A stretch of DNA of 64,000 nucleotides from Thermovenabulum gondwanense (GCF_001601575.1 NZ_LOHZ01000022.1:62001-126000); one strand, 5' to 3'; numbered from the stretch's first letter, positions 36,905 through 47,272 are shown. Translations and numbers: made by a program. The notes: a model not told the origin generated them from the letters alone.

Positions 36905-37198
36905 ATGGATAAAATTAAGATAGTCACGGCCTGCGGGGTAGGTATGGGCAGCAGCCTTATCTTAAAAATGATGGTGGAAGATATTTTAAAGGCAGAAGGA
37001 ATAGATGCAAAAGTAGAAAACATCGATATAGGAAGTATAAAAAGCGCCAATGCGGATATGGTGGTGGTGCAGTCTTTCCACGAGGATAAGGTAAAAGATG
37101 CGGCGAAGGTTGTCGTAAACATTGATAATTTCCTCGATAAAGAAAAATTAAAAAATAAGGTTTTAGAGGGAATAAGGGTTTTGCAAAATAAAGATTAA
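36905..37198 (+). CDS. PTS IIB component (UlaB-like)
   Basis: 97 aa. It starts MDKIKIVTACGVGMGSSLILKM with the phospho-Cys at residue 10. It transfers phosphate to the sugar carried by the IIC above, and would be loaded by a IIA; none is encoded separately here. Confidence 0.9.
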   Translation: MDKIKIVTACGVGMGSSLILKMMVEDILKAEGIDAKVENIDIGSIKSANADMVVVQSFHEDKVKDAAKVVVNIDNFLDKEKLKNKVLEGIRVLQNKD

Positions 37199-37210
37199 GA
37201 AGGTGAAGCA

Positions 37211-37954
37211 ATGATGATAAATTATTTAAAAGAAGTGGAAGCAGCATTGGACAGAATAAAAGCCACCCAGATAGAAAATATAAAAAAAGCTGCGGAATTA
37301 ATATTCGAATCGTTAAAAAATAAAGAGGACAGCGTTTTTCACGTATTCGGTTGCGGACATTCCCACATGGCAGCGGAAGAACTTTTCTACAGAGCGGGAG
37401 GCCTTGCCTGTGTAAATCCCGTATTACCCGCCGAGCTAATGCTCCACGAAGGTGGATTAAAAAGCTCTTTTTACGAAAAAAAAGAGGAGCCGATAAAGTT
37501 TATTTTAGATAGGTACGATTTAAGAGAAGGAGAATGTTTGGTAATTGTATCCCATTCGGGCAGAAACGGCGCACCCGTAGAAGCGGCTTTTGAAGCAAAA
37601 AGAAGGGGATTAAAGGTCATAGCGGTAACCTGCAGGGAATACAAGGAGAAAACAACCTCCAAGCATTCTTCAGGGAAATTTTTGCAGGATGTGGCCGATG
37701 TGGTGATTGATAACTGCGGGAATTACGGTGATGCGGTACTTTTTGCAGAAAAAGAGGGGCTGGATATCCCCTTTGCTCCATTATCCACGGTGTTGAATAC
37801 CGTTATATTGAATATGCTTATTGCGGAACTGGTAGAATTAATGCTAAAAAACAATATCACACCACCCGTGTTTTTAAGCGGTAACATAGACGGTGCCACT
37901 GATTACAATTTAGAGCTTATTAAAAAATACAGACACAGGGTAAGGCATTTATAA
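37211..37954 (+). CDS. SIS-domain phosphosugar protein (UPF0309 type)
   Basis: 247 aa. A single SIS domain with [21 protein letters not shown] and [23 protein letters not shown], which bind sugar phosphates. Family relatives of UPF0309 lack a proven reaction; isomerase or etherase activity on an amino-sugar phosphate would fit the neighbours. It begins 12 bases after the IIB gene. A short GC hairpin (about 37962-37979) follows it. Confidence 0.82.
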   Translation: MMINYLKEVEAALDRIKATQIENIKKAAELIFESLKNKEDSVFHVFGCGHSHMAAEELFYRAGGLACVNPVLPAELMLHEGGLKSSFYEKKEEPIKFILDRYDLREGECLVIVSHSGRNGAPVEAAFEAKRRGLKVIAVTCREYKEKTTSKHSSGKFLQDVADVVIDNCGNYGDAVLFAEKEGLDIPFAPLSTVLNTVILNMLIAELVELMLKNNITPPVFLSGNIDGATDYNLELIKKYRHRVRHL

Positions 37955-38045
37955 AAGTTTTGGGCCCTAAAAAGGGCTCTTTATTTTGTCCATATGTTGT
38001 AATATATTGGAAGAAAGAGTTTTTACTTTATGGGGGTGTTTAAAT

Positions 38046-39200
38046 TTGAGGACACTTATTAAAAATGGAAAAATAATTACTCCGTTTGAGATTGTAAAAA
38101 ATTACTGTCTTGCCATAGAAAACGGGAAAATTGTAGACCTTTTTGAAAAAAAGTTCGTTAAAGAGGAATTTTACGATGAGATAATAGATGCAGAAGGAAA
38201 TTACGTATCTTTTGGGTTCATCGATATTCACTGCCACGGCGCTTCGGGATATGATGTGATGGATGAAGGCTTTAAGCCCCTGGAAAGTATAGCAAGGTTT
38301 AACTTAAAAAACGGCGTTACTTCCTTTTTTGCAGCTGTAATGACAGGGCCGGTTGAAAAAATAAGGTATTCCTTAAAAAATATCACCATTTATATATCTT
38401 CCCAGCAAAGAAATGAGGTCTGTAGGGACAAAGCTTCTATCCTGGGGATTTATTTGGAAGGCCCTTATTTTTCTCCGACAAAAAAAGGGGCACAGCCCGA
38501 AGAATATTTAAAGAAGCCTGATAAAGAAGAAATGGCTTCCTTTCTTGAAGATTCCCATCATTTTATAAAGGTTGTTTCCCTTGCTCCCGAACTGGTAGGA
38601 GCTCTGGAGGTGATAAAATATTTAAAAAAAGAAGAGGTTGTAATTGCCCTCGGGCATACCGATGCAAGTTACGAGGAAACCAAAAGGGCATTGTTATTGG
38701 GTGCAAGCCTTGCTACCCATACATTTAACGGTATGAGAGGTTTTAATCACAGAGAGCCCGGAGCCCTGGGGGCGTTTTTAACGGAGGAAGGAGTCTACTG
38801 TGAACTGATTGCCGACTGCGTACATGTAAATCCAGCTGCAATGAAGATGCTTGTAAAAGTAAAAGGAACCGATAAAATAATATTAATCACCGATTCCATG
38901 ATGGCAGCGGGACTTTCCGACGGCGAATATCTTTTATCCGGGCAAAAAGTAATGGTTAAAAACGGTACAGCAACCCTTCCCGACGGCACCTTAGCCGGCT
39001 CTACCCTTACTTTAAACCGGGCAATATACAATATGGTATATGAGGTAGGCGTAAGCCTTCAGGATGCGGTAAAAATGGCCACATTGAATCCGGCAAAGGC
39101 CTTAAAACTTACCGGAAAGGGGAGCATTGAACCGGGGAATGATGCTGACCTGGTGATTTTCGATGAAAACATAAATGTAGTGAAGGTTATAAAATCATAA
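38046..39200 (+). CDS. nagA: N-acetylglucosamine-6-phosphate deacetylase
   Basis: 384 aa, normal length. Amidohydrolase metal motif FIDIHCHGASGYD near 58-70, YLEGPYF near 138, later metal His in LGHTDASYEE and ATHTFNGMRGF, and the catalytic Asp in ITDSMMAAG. It removes acetate from GlcNAc-6-P. TTG 38046 is preferred: GGGGGTG lies 7 bases upstream and the N-terminus LRTLIKNGKIITP fits the family. A deaminase (nagB) is not in the window. Confidence 0.93.
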   Translation: MRTLIKNGKIITPFEIVKNYCLAIENGKIVDLFEKKFVKEEFYDEIIDAEGNYVSFGFIDIHCHGASGYDVMDEGFKPLESIARFNLKNGVTSFFAAVMTGPVEKIRYSLKNITIYISSQQRNEVCRDKASILGIYLEGPYFSPTKKGAQPEEYLKKPDKEEMASFLEDSHHFIKVVSLAPELVGALEVIKYLKKEEVVIALGHTDASYEETKRALLLGASLATHTFNGMRGFNHREPGALGAFLTEEGVYCELIADCVHVNPAAMKMLVKVKGTDKIILITDSMMAAGLSDGEYLLSGQKVMVKNGTATLPDGTLAGSTLTLNRAIYNMVYEVGVSLQDAVKMATLNPAKALKLTGKGSIEPGNDADLVIFDENINVVKVIKS

Positions 39201-39223
39201 GCAGGCAATATGCCTGCTTTTTT
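39199..39223 (+). terminator. Terminator of the amino-sugar PTS operon
   Basis: AAGCAGGCA / TGCCTGCTT stem followed by T residues, starting within the nagA stop. Confidence 0.88.
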
Positions 39224-39250
39224 AAATATTAAGAAAATATGGAGGATTTT

Positions 39251-39278
39251 TTGGAAAAATGTAGAAATAAGATATAAA
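39251..39278 (+). promoter_or_regulatory. Candidate cas operon promoter
   Basis: TTGGAA at 39251-39256, 16-bp spacer, TATAAA at 39273-39278. Confidence 0.4.
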
Positions 39279-39329
39279 AGAGAATTAAAAAATAATAGTC
39301 AATTAAAATTTTAAAAGGGAGGTGGAGTA

Positions 39330-40058
39330 TTGAGATTTACTGCTATTTTTAGTACCGATAAGCTTCCTCAAGCAAATAATATGCTATTTGTAAGCTTGAT
39401 GAAGGAGGCCATTCAAAAAAGTAATCCCGAATATTATGAAAAGATATATTTTTATGATGGCAAAAAAAATAAACGGCCTAAAAATTTTTGCTTCTCGATT
39501 TTTGTAAAAGATTTTGAAGTGATGGATGAATTTTACCATATAAAAGATAAAATATTCTTGAACATAAGTACTCCCGACTATGAATGTGGAGTAAATATTT
39601 ACAATGGCCTTCTTAAAATCAAAAATTTTAATTATAAAAATTTCTATCTTAATAGAGAAAAGATATTTTTAGTAAGAGAAAAAAAGATCAATGATAATCA
39701 AGTAGTTTTTAAAACGCTTTCACCAATTTTAATAAAAGATAAAAACAACAATTTTTTAGAACCTAAAAATGAAAAATTTAATGAGGAAATGAATTATATA
39801 TGTAACGAAATATTAAGGAATTACAGAGGCATTGGGCTAAAAAGACCTTTAACATTTCAAGATATTTCTCTAAGAAAGAAAGTAGTGAAACAGGAAATTG
39901 AGGGTTTTACTCAGATCACCGGGAAAAAGATTTTTTATGCAAATGCATATGCAGGCCTATTTAAATTAGAAGGTGACGTAAGTGACCTTGATGACCTTTA
40001 CAAATTAGGTATAGGTTTCAGGCGTTCTCAGGGATTTGGGATGATCGAGGTGGTATAA
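39330..40058 (+). CDS. cas6: CRISPR pre-crRNA endoribonuclease Cas6
   Basis: 242 aa RAMP protein. The C-terminal glycine-rich loop GIGFRRSQGFGMIEVV is diagnostic. It cuts the pre-crRNA within each repeat, normally leaving an 8-base 5' handle, which here would be ATTTAAAT. TTG 39330 follows GGGAGGTGG. It is the first gene of the type I-B operon; cas8b starts on the base after its stop. Confidence 0.92.
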   Translation: MRFTAIFSTDKLPQANNMLFVSLMKEAIQKSNPEYYEKIYFYDGKKNKRPKNFCFSIFVKDFEVMDEFYHIKDKIFLNISTPDYECGVNIYNGLLKIKNFNYKNFYLNREKIFLVREKKINDNQVVFKTLSPILIKDKNNNFLEPKNEKFNEEMNYICNEILRNYRGIGLKRPLTFQDISLRKKVVKQEIEGFTQITGKKIFYANAYAGLFKLEGDVSDLDDLYKLGIGFRRSQGFGMIEVV

Positions 40059-41687
40059 ATGGAAAGAGTATACTTGAGTGATTGGGCATATAATGCAGGG
40101 ATTATAGGCTTTCTTGAAATAATACTGGATGGGGAAGATATTGATAAACAAAATATTATAAAGATTGGAGATAATTATATAGAATTTGACAGGAGTAGTT
40201 TATCCGGTTTTTCTGAAAAGTTTTTCAAAAAGGCTTATGAAAGATATCCCAGAACTGATGAAGTAATTACTTCAGCAAAAAAAATCTACGAAGATATTTT
40301 AAATGATAAATTAAATAATGAAACAAAAGAAGAATTGAATAAATTGAAAAGAAGGGTTGCTGGTTTTAGTAAATTAAGTAAAGCCCTGGATAATGAAGAA
40401 ATAAAACTTAGCCCAAAATACAGTGAAGACGAAGCGATTATGTATTTAAATAAAATAGTGGAGATATTGGACAATAATAAAAGCGAGTTCATGGAAAATG
40501 ATGTTAAAACCTATCTTGCCGCTATAAGTTCTATTTGCGGACAAAAGAGTTTTCTTCAAAATAATGTAACCGATAAACTTTTAGAAAGATTTAAAGAAGA
40601 TTTTGAACAACCTATTATAGATGAATCAAATGAATATGATAGAAATAATTCTTGTCTTATTTGTGGACAAAGAAAGGCAAAGAGAGATGCTATGCTTGAC
40701 ACAGGGCTTGTGAGCTTTCTTGGAGCAAATAAAGATAACAAAAACTTTTTCTGGAATTTTAAGCCTAAACTACCTATTTGTGAAATCTGCGAGTTAATAT
40801 ATTTTTCTATCTTTGCAGGGTTAACCGAATTTAGATTCGGCCAGAATAAAAAATACTATTTTGTGGATAAAAGCGAATCTGTTAAAGAACTTTATTATTC
40901 AAACAAGCTTTTTATGGAACTGATGAGGAAAGAAGAGAATTTGTTGAAAGAAAAAGGTATATTAAATTTTCTTAATGATTATATTCTTATGAAGCTTAAA
41001 GAAGAAAGCAAATTTTCCCTTGCTAATATCTCCTTTATAGAAATTGATTTATCCGCAAGTTTCCCAAAGGTTTATGGTTTTAACATATCAAGGCAAAAAG
41101 CTCAATTTATTACTTCGAATTATAAAATTTTGGAAAAGTTAACGGGGTGTAATTATAAAATAAAGGATACGGTTAACTATATATTTGGAAGTTTTATGAA
41201 TAGCATTTTAAACAATACCCTTAATTACCAGTATTTAGGAATGCTTGAACAAATTTTTATCAATTCGCTTAAACCAAATCCATCCTATAGTACAAATTTA
41301 ACCTCTTATAAACTACAATTGTTTAATTTGCTTAGTTTTAAATATATAAAAATTTTTAAGCGAGGTGAACAAAATATGGATGAAAGGCGACTATGGCGTA
41401 TGTACTTTTTTGGGCAAGAACTTAAGAACTTGTTTATTGAAAGGAAAAGCCAAAATAAGATATCATCATTGGCTTACAGGTTGATATCCGCATTGAGAGT
41501 AGGGGATATAAATACCTTTATGAATCTAATCATTAGAACTTATATGAGTTTTGAAAAAGAAGTGCCTTCTTTGTTTGTCTCATGTATTAATAATGAAGAA
41601 GACTACTGTGCATTAGGATATAGTTTTGTAAATGGGTTATTAGGACAAGATAAAGAAGATTTTAATAATAAGGAGGAGGAATTCTGA
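40059..41687 (+). CDS. cas8b: Type I-B Cascade large subunit Cas8b (Cst1 family)
   Basis: 542 aa. The N-terminus MERVYLSDWAYNAGIIGFLEII resembles the Cst1/Cas8b1 group. A zinc-ribbon-like pair of motifs, CLICGQ (near 199) and CEICEL (near 241), occurs mid-protein. In Cascade the subunit recognises the PAM and recruits Cas3. Assignment rests on position between cas6 and cas7 and on these motifs, because Cas8 proteins are poorly conserved. Confidence 0.85.
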   Translation: MERVYLSDWAYNAGIIGFLEIILDGEDIDKQNIIKIGDNYIEFDRSSLSGFSEKFFKKAYERYPRTDEVITSAKKIYEDILNDKLNNETKEELNKLKRRVAGFSKLSKALDNEEIKLSPKYSEDEAIMYLNKIVEILDNNKSEFMENDVKTYLAAISSICGQKSFLQNNVTDKLLERFKEDFEQPIIDESNEYDRNNSCLICGQRKAKRDAMLDTGLVSFLGANKDNKNFFWNFKPKLPICEICELIYFSIFAGLTEFRFGQNKKYYFVDKSESVKELYYSNKLFMELMRKEENLLKEKGILNFLNDYILMKLKEESKFSLANISFIEIDLSASFPKVYGFNISRQKAQFITSNYKILEKLTGCNYKIKDTVNYIFGSFMNSILNNTLNYQYLGMLEQIFINSLKPNPSYSTNLTSYKLQLFNLLSFKYIKIFKRGEQNMDERRLWRMYFFGQELKNLFIERKSQNKISSLAYRLISALRVGDINTFMNLIIRTYMSFEKEVPSLFVSCINNEEDYCALGYSFVNGLLGQDKEDFNNKEEEF

Positions 41688-41688
41688 T

Positions 41689-42633
41689 ATGAATAAAAAT
41701 GGTGGAATTACATTTACAGTTGTCTTTGAAGGAATGAGCTTGAATTATGGAGAAAGTTTGGGGAATATTTCAGAACTAAAAAAACTTACGAGGGAGAATA
41801 AAGTTTATACATATATGTCGAGGCAAGCATTAAGATATGAGAAATTCAGATTTATTTTGGAAAATGAAAGATGTAACCTTACCCCGGTAACGGGAAATGA
41901 ACAGGTGATCCAATTTGCAAAAGAGGCCAATATAAAGGAGTATCCTGAAATAGATTTATTTGGTTATATGAAAACATCGGGGCAAGGACAAAATTCACAA
42001 AATAGGACAGCCGTAGTTAAAATTACTCCTGCAATTTCTTTAGAAGAATATAAAAATGATATTGAATTTGCGACGAATCTAAATTTGGCTCAAAGGGCAG
42101 TTGCACAAGGAATAAAAGCAAATCCAAATCCGTTTCAGTTAGAGCAACATAAATCTTTGTACACATATACGGTTTCTATAGATTTAGATAGGCTCGGCAG
42201 AGACTTTAATGAAAAAGGAGAGCTTTTGGAAGAAATAGATATCCAAGAAAAAATTAATAGGGTTAATATGATTTTGGATGCGGTTAAATTCTTAAGCCGC
42301 GATATAAAAGGCAGGAAAGAAAATTTAAGTCCTTTATTTATAATAGGAGGTCTATACCCGATTAAAAATCCCTTCTTTTTAAATAGAATAAAGCTTGTAA
42401 AAAATGAAGAAGGTTATGGAATTGATTCGAAGTTGATAAAAAGCACGTGCGAACTAACTCTTCCAGATAAAAATAAAGTAAAGGATTATACTTTGATAGG
42501 AATTTTGGAAGGATATTTTGCTAATGAAGGGGAATTTAAGAATTTATTACAGGGTTCGTGCGGTTCTATTGATTTCTTCTTTGAGGCATTAAAAGATAGG
42601 ACTAAAAAATATTATAAAGAGGGGACAATATAA
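41689..42633 (+). CDS. cas7: Type I-B Cascade backbone Cas7 (Cst2/DevR family)
   Basis: 314 aa. ITFTVVFEGMSLNYGESLGNISELKKL and the TYMSRQALRYE segment match the DevR/Cst2 Cas7 group. Several copies polymerise along the crRNA. An AAGGAGGAG ribosome site lies inside the end of cas8b. Confidence 0.92.
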   Translation: MNKNGGITFTVVFEGMSLNYGESLGNISELKKLTRENKVYTYMSRQALRYEKFRFILENERCNLTPVTGNEQVIQFAKEANIKEYPEIDLFGYMKTSGQGQNSQNRTAVVKITPAISLEEYKNDIEFATNLNLAQRAVAQGIKANPNPFQLEQHKSLYTYTVSIDLDRLGRDFNEKGELLEEIDIQEKINRVNMILDAVKFLSRDIKGRKENLSPLFIIGGLYPIKNPFFLNRIKLVKNEEGYGIDSKLIKSTCELTLPDKNKVKDYTLIGILEGYFANEGEFKNLLQGSCGSIDFFFEALKDRTKKYYKEGTI

Positions 42634-42635
42634 AA

Positions 42636-43382
42636 ATGTCTCTGAAAGTATTAAAAATAAAACTGTATCAACCTTTTGCAAATTATAGGAAGCCCTTTTC
42701 TTATGGAATTGTGGATTCATACCCCTTACCTCCTCCGTCTACGGTAAAAGGATGGCTTCATAATGTTCTCGGAGCAAAAAATGGTGAATACTACGAAATG
42801 GCGGTTTCGATTTCAGGGAGGTTTGACTCAACAGTATATGATATACAAAAAATTATCAAATTTGACAGAATTAGAAAAGAAAGCAACCCAAACCAAATAT
42901 TAAGAGAGTATTCCTCTACAGTTATTTCATCGATGGTTTATGTTACGAATTTGATTGATGTGGAGCTTTGTATTTATGTAAATTCTAAACCGGAGATACT
43001 GGAAAGGATACAGGATAATATATATTCTTCTTTCTGGGGCCTTGGAAGGAAAGAAGACCTGATGAGATTAGATTATATAGAAATTATTGAAACAAAAACG
43101 ATGGATTATTTTGGATATGTACAAAAGCAATTACCTTCCTATGGTATGTATTTAAAGCAAAGAACAGCTGAGAAGCTTATGGTTGATGGTATTAATTTTA
43201 GGCTTAATTATAAATATGATAAAACATCTGATAACTTGAGGATCTTTAAAAACAAAAGAGATGTTGTATATATAGATTCCCTTAATTTATTGGAGCCGTC
43301 TTTAATTTTTAATGAAAATGTTTTGGTTGACGAGGAAGATATACTTATTGATTTGATAGGTGATGAGGAATATGAAAATTGA
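42636..43382 (+). CDS. cas5: Type I-B Cascade subunit Cas5
   Basis: 248 aa. MSLKVLKIKLYQPFANYRKPFSYGIVDSYPLPPPSTVKGWLHNVLGA is the typical Cas5 RAMP N-terminus, with the PPPSTVKGWL helix. It caps the crRNA 5' handle. Its end overlaps the start of cas3 by 11 bases. Confidence 0.93.
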   Translation: MSLKVLKIKLYQPFANYRKPFSYGIVDSYPLPPPSTVKGWLHNVLGAKNGEYYEMAVSISGRFDSTVYDIQKIIKFDRIRKESNPNQILREYSSTVISSMVYVTNLIDVELCIYVNSKPEILERIQDNIYSSFWGLGRKEDLMRLDYIEIIETKTMDYFGYVQKQLPSYGMYLKQRTAEKLMVDGINFRLNYKYDKTSDNLRIFKNKRDVVYIDSLNLLEPSLIFNENVLVDEEDILIDLIGDEEYEN

Positions 43383-45720
43383 TTATAATAAAATTCCTCT
43401 TTATGCAAAAAGGTTTAAAACCCCTGCAGGTTACAAATATCAGACAATATATGAACATACTTGGGAATTATTAAACAATATGGATATATTGTTTAGAGAA
43501 TACTCTGCAGAAATAGAAGATGGATTAAAAAAACTTAATATTGACATTGAAAAATTTAAATACCTTCTAAAACTTGCAGCAATATATCATGACCTTGGAA
43601 AGGCAAATTTGTTGTTTCAGGCAAAGATTAGAGACAAACAAAAAAATAAGGAGGTACCTCGGGACAAAACATTGTCTCGCGAGGTGCCTCATAACTTTCT
43701 TTCTTTGGTATTTGTGGATGTTAACAAGATTGCAGAAGATATAAAAAATCATAATTTTACCAATAGTGAATGGGATACACTGTTATATACAATTGCCTTT
43801 TCCCATGATAGAGAATTTGATTGTAACATATATAATATTGATTATTTTAAAAACTATATTGAAAAAGGGGTGATACATTTTTTAAATAACCCCGATTTAT
43901 ACTGGTTTTTAAACTTCATTTCAGGCAGTATAGATAAGGATAAAATAATAAAAAATACTAATTTCTTTTGGAAAAAAATAAAACAATTTAAAATTAAAAT
44001 GTTGGAAGAAATTTTAAATTTTGAAGAATATAATACGCAATTTAAAGTGCTATTAAAAGGATTTTTACACAGGCTTGATCATGCAAGCTCTGCATTGGTT
44101 ACTGTAGAAGAAGAGAGGATAGACGATTTTCCAAAAAAGGTGGAGCTTTATCTAAAAGAAAAGGGTAATTTTAGCAATTTTAAAGAATTCCAAATGAAAG
44201 CCGTAGAGCTATCCGATAAAAACGTAATATTATTTGCTCCAACGGGGAGCGGAAAGACTGAATTTGGTTTAAACTGGGCTCAGAAGGGTAAATTAATTTA
44301 TACGCTTCCTATTAGGGTTTCTATAAATGCAATGTATGAAAGGTTTATCAGAATTTTTGGTGAGGGCAGAGTAGGAATTTTACACTCGGATAATTTTCTG
44401 TTTTTATTAAATGATGAAGAAAAATATAACTCAGACGAAGAAATAGAAGTATTATTTAATAATTTAAATCTTTCAAAGAACCTGAGCCTGCCAATAATAG
44501 TTACAACGGGAGACCAAATATTTACTTCAGCTTTAAAATGGCCCGGATTTGAGAAAATCTATTCATTATTTTTATATTCAAAACTCGTTATTGACGAACC
44601 TCAGAGTTATTCACCGGAATCCTTGGCTATTATTATTAAAACTCTTGAAGAAGTATCATATCTAAATGGAAAATTCTGCCTTATGAGTGCTACAATAAAT
44701 CCTATTATATTTAATTATTTTGGTGATAAAATTGAATATTTACAAGCCTATTCTGATAATGAGTTGAAAAATAGATTTTCACATATTATTTCTATTAGAG
44801 ATAATTCAATTTTAGAATCTATTGATGAAATAATAAAAGAAGCAAAAACAAAAAATGTTCTTGTAATTTGCAATACGGTTAAAAGGGCTCAAGAAGTTTT
44901 TAAAGCCGTTAAAGAGGAACTTAAAAATTCAAAAGAATTGATAAAAGTCGAATTATTACATTCCAGGTTTATAGAGAAGGAAAGAAGGAGAAAGGAATTA
45001 GCGGTTTTAAACGGCAAAGATTTAAATAGCATTTTTATATCCACTCAAATAGTAGAAGCTTCTTTGGATATAGATTTTGATATGTTATTCACTGAAATTT
45101 CTAGTGCGGATTCTATTTTGCAGAGAATGGGAAGGGTGTATAGGAAAAGGCAATACAATAGCAAAACTCCAAATATTGTAATTTTTACAAAAGATATAAG
45201 TGGAATCGGTAGGGTTTATGAGGAAGATATCACAAAAAGAACAATAGATTATCTAAAAAATTTTGATGGGCTTTACCTTAGTGAATATGATAAAAAAGTA
45301 CTTAACGAATATGTTTATGATTTGAAAGAAATTAAAGAAACGAGATTTATGAAAAAATTTAATAAGACTTACGATATTTTGAAATATGGTTATAGATCGG
45401 AAAATAAATCCGAAGCACAAAAAATATTCAGGGATGTTTTTACCGTTAATGCAATTCCTAAATCAATTTACGATGAAAATTTTGAAAAATTATTAGGTTA
45501 TTTAGAAAAATTGAACGAAAAGAATTTAAAACCTGCCGAGAAAATAAAACTAATATCAAATATAAGAGATTATACGGTGAGTGCTCCGGGTTATTTATTG
45601 CCTAAATCAGGAGCAAGCGTTTTTGATAGTGATCTTGGCATATTTATAGTAAATCATAATTATGATGAACAATTAGGACTTATTTCTGATGAAGATGATC
45701 CAAATAATTATATATTGTAA
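43372..45720 (+). CDS. cas3: CRISPR helicase-nuclease Cas3
   Basis: 782 aa. The N-terminal HD nuclease (AAIYHDLGKANLLFQ near 70 and FSHDREFD near 140) is fused to a superfamily 2 helicase with Walker A FAPTGSGKTEF near 285, motif II VIDEPQSYSPE near 405 (DEPQ rather than the usual DExH), LMSATINP and STQIVEASLDIDFD. It degrades the target after Cascade binding. ATG 43372 is chosen, since GATGAGG precedes it; an in-frame GTG at 43360 is less likely. Confidence 0.94.
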   Translation: MKIDYNKIPLYAKRFKTPAGYKYQTIYEHTWELLNNMDILFREYSAEIEDGLKKLNIDIEKFKYLLKLAAIYHDLGKANLLFQAKIRDKQKNKEVPRDKTLSREVPHNFLSLVFVDVNKIAEDIKNHNFTNSEWDTLLYTIAFSHDREFDCNIYNIDYFKNYIEKGVIHFLNNPDLYWFLNFISGSIDKDKIIKNTNFFWKKIKQFKIKMLEEILNFEEYNTQFKVLLKGFLHRLDHASSALVTVEEERIDDFPKKVELYLKEKGNFSNFKEFQMKAVELSDKNVILFAPTGSGKTEFGLNWAQKGKLIYTLPIRVSINAMYERFIRIFGEGRVGILHSDNFLFLLNDEEKYNSDEEIEVLFNNLNLSKNLSLPIIVTTGDQIFTSALKWPGFEKIYSLFLYSKLVIDEPQSYSPESLAIIIKTLEEVSYLNGKFCLMSATINPIIFNYFGDKIEYLQAYSDNELKNRFSHIISIRDNSILESIDEIIKEAKTKNVLVICNTVKRAQEVFKAVKEELKNSKELIKVELLHSRFIEKERRRKELAVLNGKDLNSIFISTQIVEASLDIDFDMLFTEISSADSILQRMGRVYRKRQYNSKTPNIVIFTKDISGIGRVYEEDITKRTIDYLKNFDGLYLSEYDKKVLNEYVYDLKEIKETRFMKKFNKTYDILKYGYRSENKSEAQKIFRDVFTVNAIPKSIYDENFEKLLGYLEKLNEKNLKPAEKIKLISNIRDYTVSAPGYLLPKSGASVFDSDLGIFIVNHNYDEQLGLISDEDDPNNYIL

Positions 45721-45767
45721 GAATATTAATTTTAGACTTTTTATCTTTTTTTAGAGGTGCGATTCCT

Positions 45768-46286
45768 ATGGATTTTGATTTTGAAAAATATAAGACCCAG
45801 GGGATAAAGGTAAATTATTATTATATTTGCAAAAGAAAACTTTGGCTTTATGATAAAGGAATTTGTTTTGAAAAAAATTTTGATAGGGTTTTGCAGGGCA
45901 AAATATTACATAAGAATGCTTTTCAAAGAGAAGAACACAAAGATATGCTGATAGATGAAATGATAAAAATCGATATTGTTTCTGCTGACCATATTAAAGA
46001 AATTAAAATATCAAGCAAAATGAAAAACCCGGATATAATGCAGCTTTTATATTACCTTTTTTATTTAAAACAATTGGGCATTAGTAAAAAAGGGACTATT
46101 AATTATGTAAAAGAGAAAAAAGTGGTTGAAGTTGAATTAACGGAAGAAGATGAAAAAGAAATTAAATCAGCTCTTATTAATATAAGACAAATCCTGATGA
46201 TGAAAAAGCCTCCAGAAATAAAGAAGCTTCCTTATTGTAAAAAATGTGCATACTATGAATTTTGTTATGCCAAAGAGGTTGATTAA
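45768..46286 (+). CDS. cas4: CRISPR adaptation exonuclease Cas4
   Basis: 172 aa RecB-like nuclease. The first Cys is in YYICKRKLW (near 21) and the last cluster is CKKCAYYEFC (near 157-166), together holding a 4Fe-4S cluster. The catalytic residues are in GKILH, DEMIKIDIV and EIKISSK. Cas4 trims prespacers and selects the PAM end. It lies 47 bases after cas3 with its own ribosome site AGAGGTG, and directly before cas1. Confidence 0.92.
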   Translation: MDFDFEKYKTQGIKVNYYYICKRKLWLYDKGICFEKNFDRVLQGKILHKNAFQREEHKDMLIDEMIKIDIVSADHIKEIKISSKMKNPDIMQLLYYLFYLKQLGISKKGTINYVKEKKVVEVELTEEDEKEIKSALINIRQILMMKKPPEIKKLPYCKKCAYYEFCYAKEVD

Positions 46287-46287
46287 T

Positions 46288-47271
46288 ATGTATAAAGATT
46301 ATTATATTTTTAGTAATGGAAAGATTTCTCGAAAAGAAAATACGATATATTTTGAGGATAAAGAAGAGAATAAAAAGCCGATTCCAATCGAACAGATTGA
46401 AAGATTACACTTTTTTGGTGAAATTGATTTAAATACTAAATTTATTGGATTAATATCTCAATACGATATTATTTTAAATTTCTATAATTATTACGGATAT
46501 TATATTGGAAGTTATTTACCAAGGAAGAAAAATGTTTCGGGTTTGCTTATTGTAAAACAATCTGAGGGTTATATTTTTCATGAAAAAAGATTATTCTTTG
46601 CAAAATGCTTTGTAGAATCTGCAGTTTTTCATATTTTAAGAAATTTAAGAAACTATAAAGGAAAAACTGATGAGGTCATTAAAGAAATAGAAGAAGAAAA
46701 ACAAAATATTTTTAAAGCAAGAGAAATAGATGAATTAATGGGTATTGAGGGAAGAATAAGAAAAAGATATTATGAATCTTTTTCATTGTTTTTAAATAAT
46801 GATTTTGGTTTTTCAAAAAGAGAAAAAAGACCACCTACTGACCCATTAAATGCTCTTATTTCTTTTGGGAATGGTATGATGTACAATACAGTTTTAGGTG
46901 AAATTTATAAAACCCAGCTTGATCCTACCATTAGTTATTTGCACGAACCCTCCTCTAAAAGATTTTCATTAAGCCTTGATATTGCCGAAATATTTAAACC
47001 TTTGATTGTTGATCCTGTAATCTTTTATTTAATAAATAACAGGATGTTAAAAGAAGATGACTTTGACATCGAGGAAGGGATATGTTTTTTAAATGATGAG
47101 GGTAAGAAAAAATTTATTAAAGAATATCAGAATAAACTTGAAACTACTATAAAACATAGATCTTTGAACAGGAAAGTATCATATAGAACTTTAATAAGAC
47201 TTGAGTGCTATAAAATAATAAAAGCACTTATAGAAGATGAACCTTATAAGCCTTTAAAGGCATGGTGGTAG
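46288..47271 (+). CDS. cas1: CRISPR integrase Cas1
   Basis: 327 aa. The catalytic metal residues fit the Glu in EGRIRKRYYESF (near 151), the His in SYLHEPSSKRFSLSLDIAEIFKP (near 218) and the acidic residues in the same helix. ATG 46288, one base after the cas4 stop, is chosen; an upstream in-frame ATG lies inside cas4. Confidence 0.96.
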   Translation: MYKDYYIFSNGKISRKENTIYFEDKEENKKPIPIEQIERLHFFGEIDLNTKFIGLISQYDIILNFYNYYGYYIGSYLPRKKNVSGLLIVKQSEGYIFHEKRLFFAKCFVESAVFHILRNLRNYKGKTDEVIKEIEEEKQNIFKAREIDELMGIEGRIRKRYYESFSLFLNNDFGFSKREKRPPTDPLNALISFGNGMMYNTVLGEIYKTQLDPTISYLHEPSSKRFSLSLDIAEIFKPLIVDPVIFYLINNRMLKEDDFDIEEGICFLNDEGKKKFIKEYQNKLETTIKHRSLNRKVSYRTLIRLECYKIIKALIEDEPYKPLKAWW

Positions 47272-47272
47272 A

